The position numbers and the translations under genes are program-made. The notes under the pieces are model-generated. The model ran no database searches, was not told the DNA's origin, and saw only the letters and a program-made list of their open reading frames with translations. From Candidatus Poseidoniaceae archaeon (GTDB taxonomy: Archaea > Thermoplasmatota > Poseidoniia > Poseidoniales > Poseidoniaceae), in NCBI GenBank assembly GCA_022424925.1, contig JAKMGM010000073.1, forward strand, positions 1-22,657: a stretch of 22,657 bases of DNA, written 5' to 3'. Shown piece by piece: positions 22,271 to 22,657 of the stretch. Every line of letters starts with the position of its first letter. Position 1 is the first letter of the stretch.

Positions 22271-22657
22271 TCACTCTTCTTCGCTCATTGCGTTAATCGA
22301 AATGTACGACGGTAAGGTCAACACTTTGTCGAATGTTCGCGAGAGAACAACTTCATCAAGACGTTCTCGGGTTCGTGAAAAAGCGTTGATTGGAATTCGC
22401 AGTTGTGCTCCAACCCCGTATTGCTTTTGGATTCCGATTCGCACCTGGACGATGACGCCTCGATATGTTCGCTTTACTTTGAACAAATCAGTTATCACGC
22501 CGATTTCATCACCTTGGTTGTCGAGTACTGCTCGGTCAAGCATTTCATCTGGTGCATACAGTTTTTCATCAATCCGGACGGTGTTTCTCCATCGTCGTTG
22601 TAGTTCTCTCATCGATTTTGAAAGTTTAACAGTTCCATCGTTACGTATACTATGGAC
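22271..22657 (-). CDS. PRC-barrel-like protein (5' end possibly outside the window)
   Basis: The frame is open from the window edge to TGA at 22271-22273. The first ATG inside is 22612, giving 113 residues; 15 more open codons precede it, so the true start may be outside. The sequence AVLDNQGDEIGVITDLF, with VQVRIGIQ and LRIPINAFSR, fits a PRC-barrel fold: a small beta-barrel found in photosynthetic reaction centres, RimM-like rRNA-processing proteins and many short archaeal proteins. The basic N-terminal part (MRELQRRWRN) could touch RNA. Its place beside tRNA and translation genes suggests an RNA-related role, but this is inference. It ends acidic (NAMSEEE). Confidence 0.65.
   Translation of the reverse strand, partial: VHSIRNDGTVKLSKSMRELQRRWRNTVRIDEKLYAPDEMLDRAVLDNQGDEIGVITDLFKVKRTYRGVIVQVRIGIQKQYGVGAQLRIPINAFSRTRERLDEVVLSRTFDKVLTLPSYISINAMSEEE

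Overview
The window looks like chromosomal DNA of a planktonic euryarchaeon, most likely marine group II (Candidatus Poseidoniales) or a close Thermoplasmatota relative. The archaeal signs are the cluster eL8/L7Ae - eS28 - eL24 - nucleoside diphosphate kinase - aIF5B, an archaeal-type phosphoglycolate phosphatase and PRPP synthetase, tRNA genes without an encoded CCA end, and TATA-like boxes about 25-30 nt before several start codons (leaderless promoters). The group II assignment is inference. It rests on large secreted proteins with Asp-rich 27-residue repeats, one C-terminal membrane helix and a cytoplasmic tail ending in a Pro/Gly-Trp motif.

Layout. At 1-2193 is the 3' part of a large surface protein gene, then tRNA-Leu(CAA). 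A phosphoglycolate phosphatase runs back toward that tRNA. From 3154 to 6864 a forward cluster encodes a P1B-type heavy-metal ATPase, an ArsR-like winged-helix regulator and a small protein with three Cys4 zinc ribbons. At 7002-9311 come an NTF2/SnoaL-like protein, a polytopic membrane protein of unknown function and a lipoprotein. At 9448-14832 come a long coiled-coil protein, a beta-propeller/Asp-repeat surface protein and a small basic protein.

From 14812 to the end all genes lie on the minus strand. In transcription order from the right edge they are a PRC-barrel-like protein (open at the edge), tRNA-Ile(GAU), PRPP synthetase, the ribosomal/ndk/aIF5B cluster, a MoxR-type AAA+ ATPase, a ParA-type ATPase, a ribbon-helix-helix-like small protein and an unknown 86-residue protein.

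The right half is translation and nucleotide housekeeping, followed by a compact ParA/RHH cassette that may act in partitioning. The left half is mostly cell envelope plus a metal-handling group. I see no insertion sequence, integrase, CRISPR array or phage gene, and no gene-free stretch over 300 bases. The best candidates for new biology are the coiled-coil/surface-protein pair, the ParA-RHH-86aa cassette, the possible zinc site inserted in aIF5B, and the eukaryote-like zinc-less eL24.
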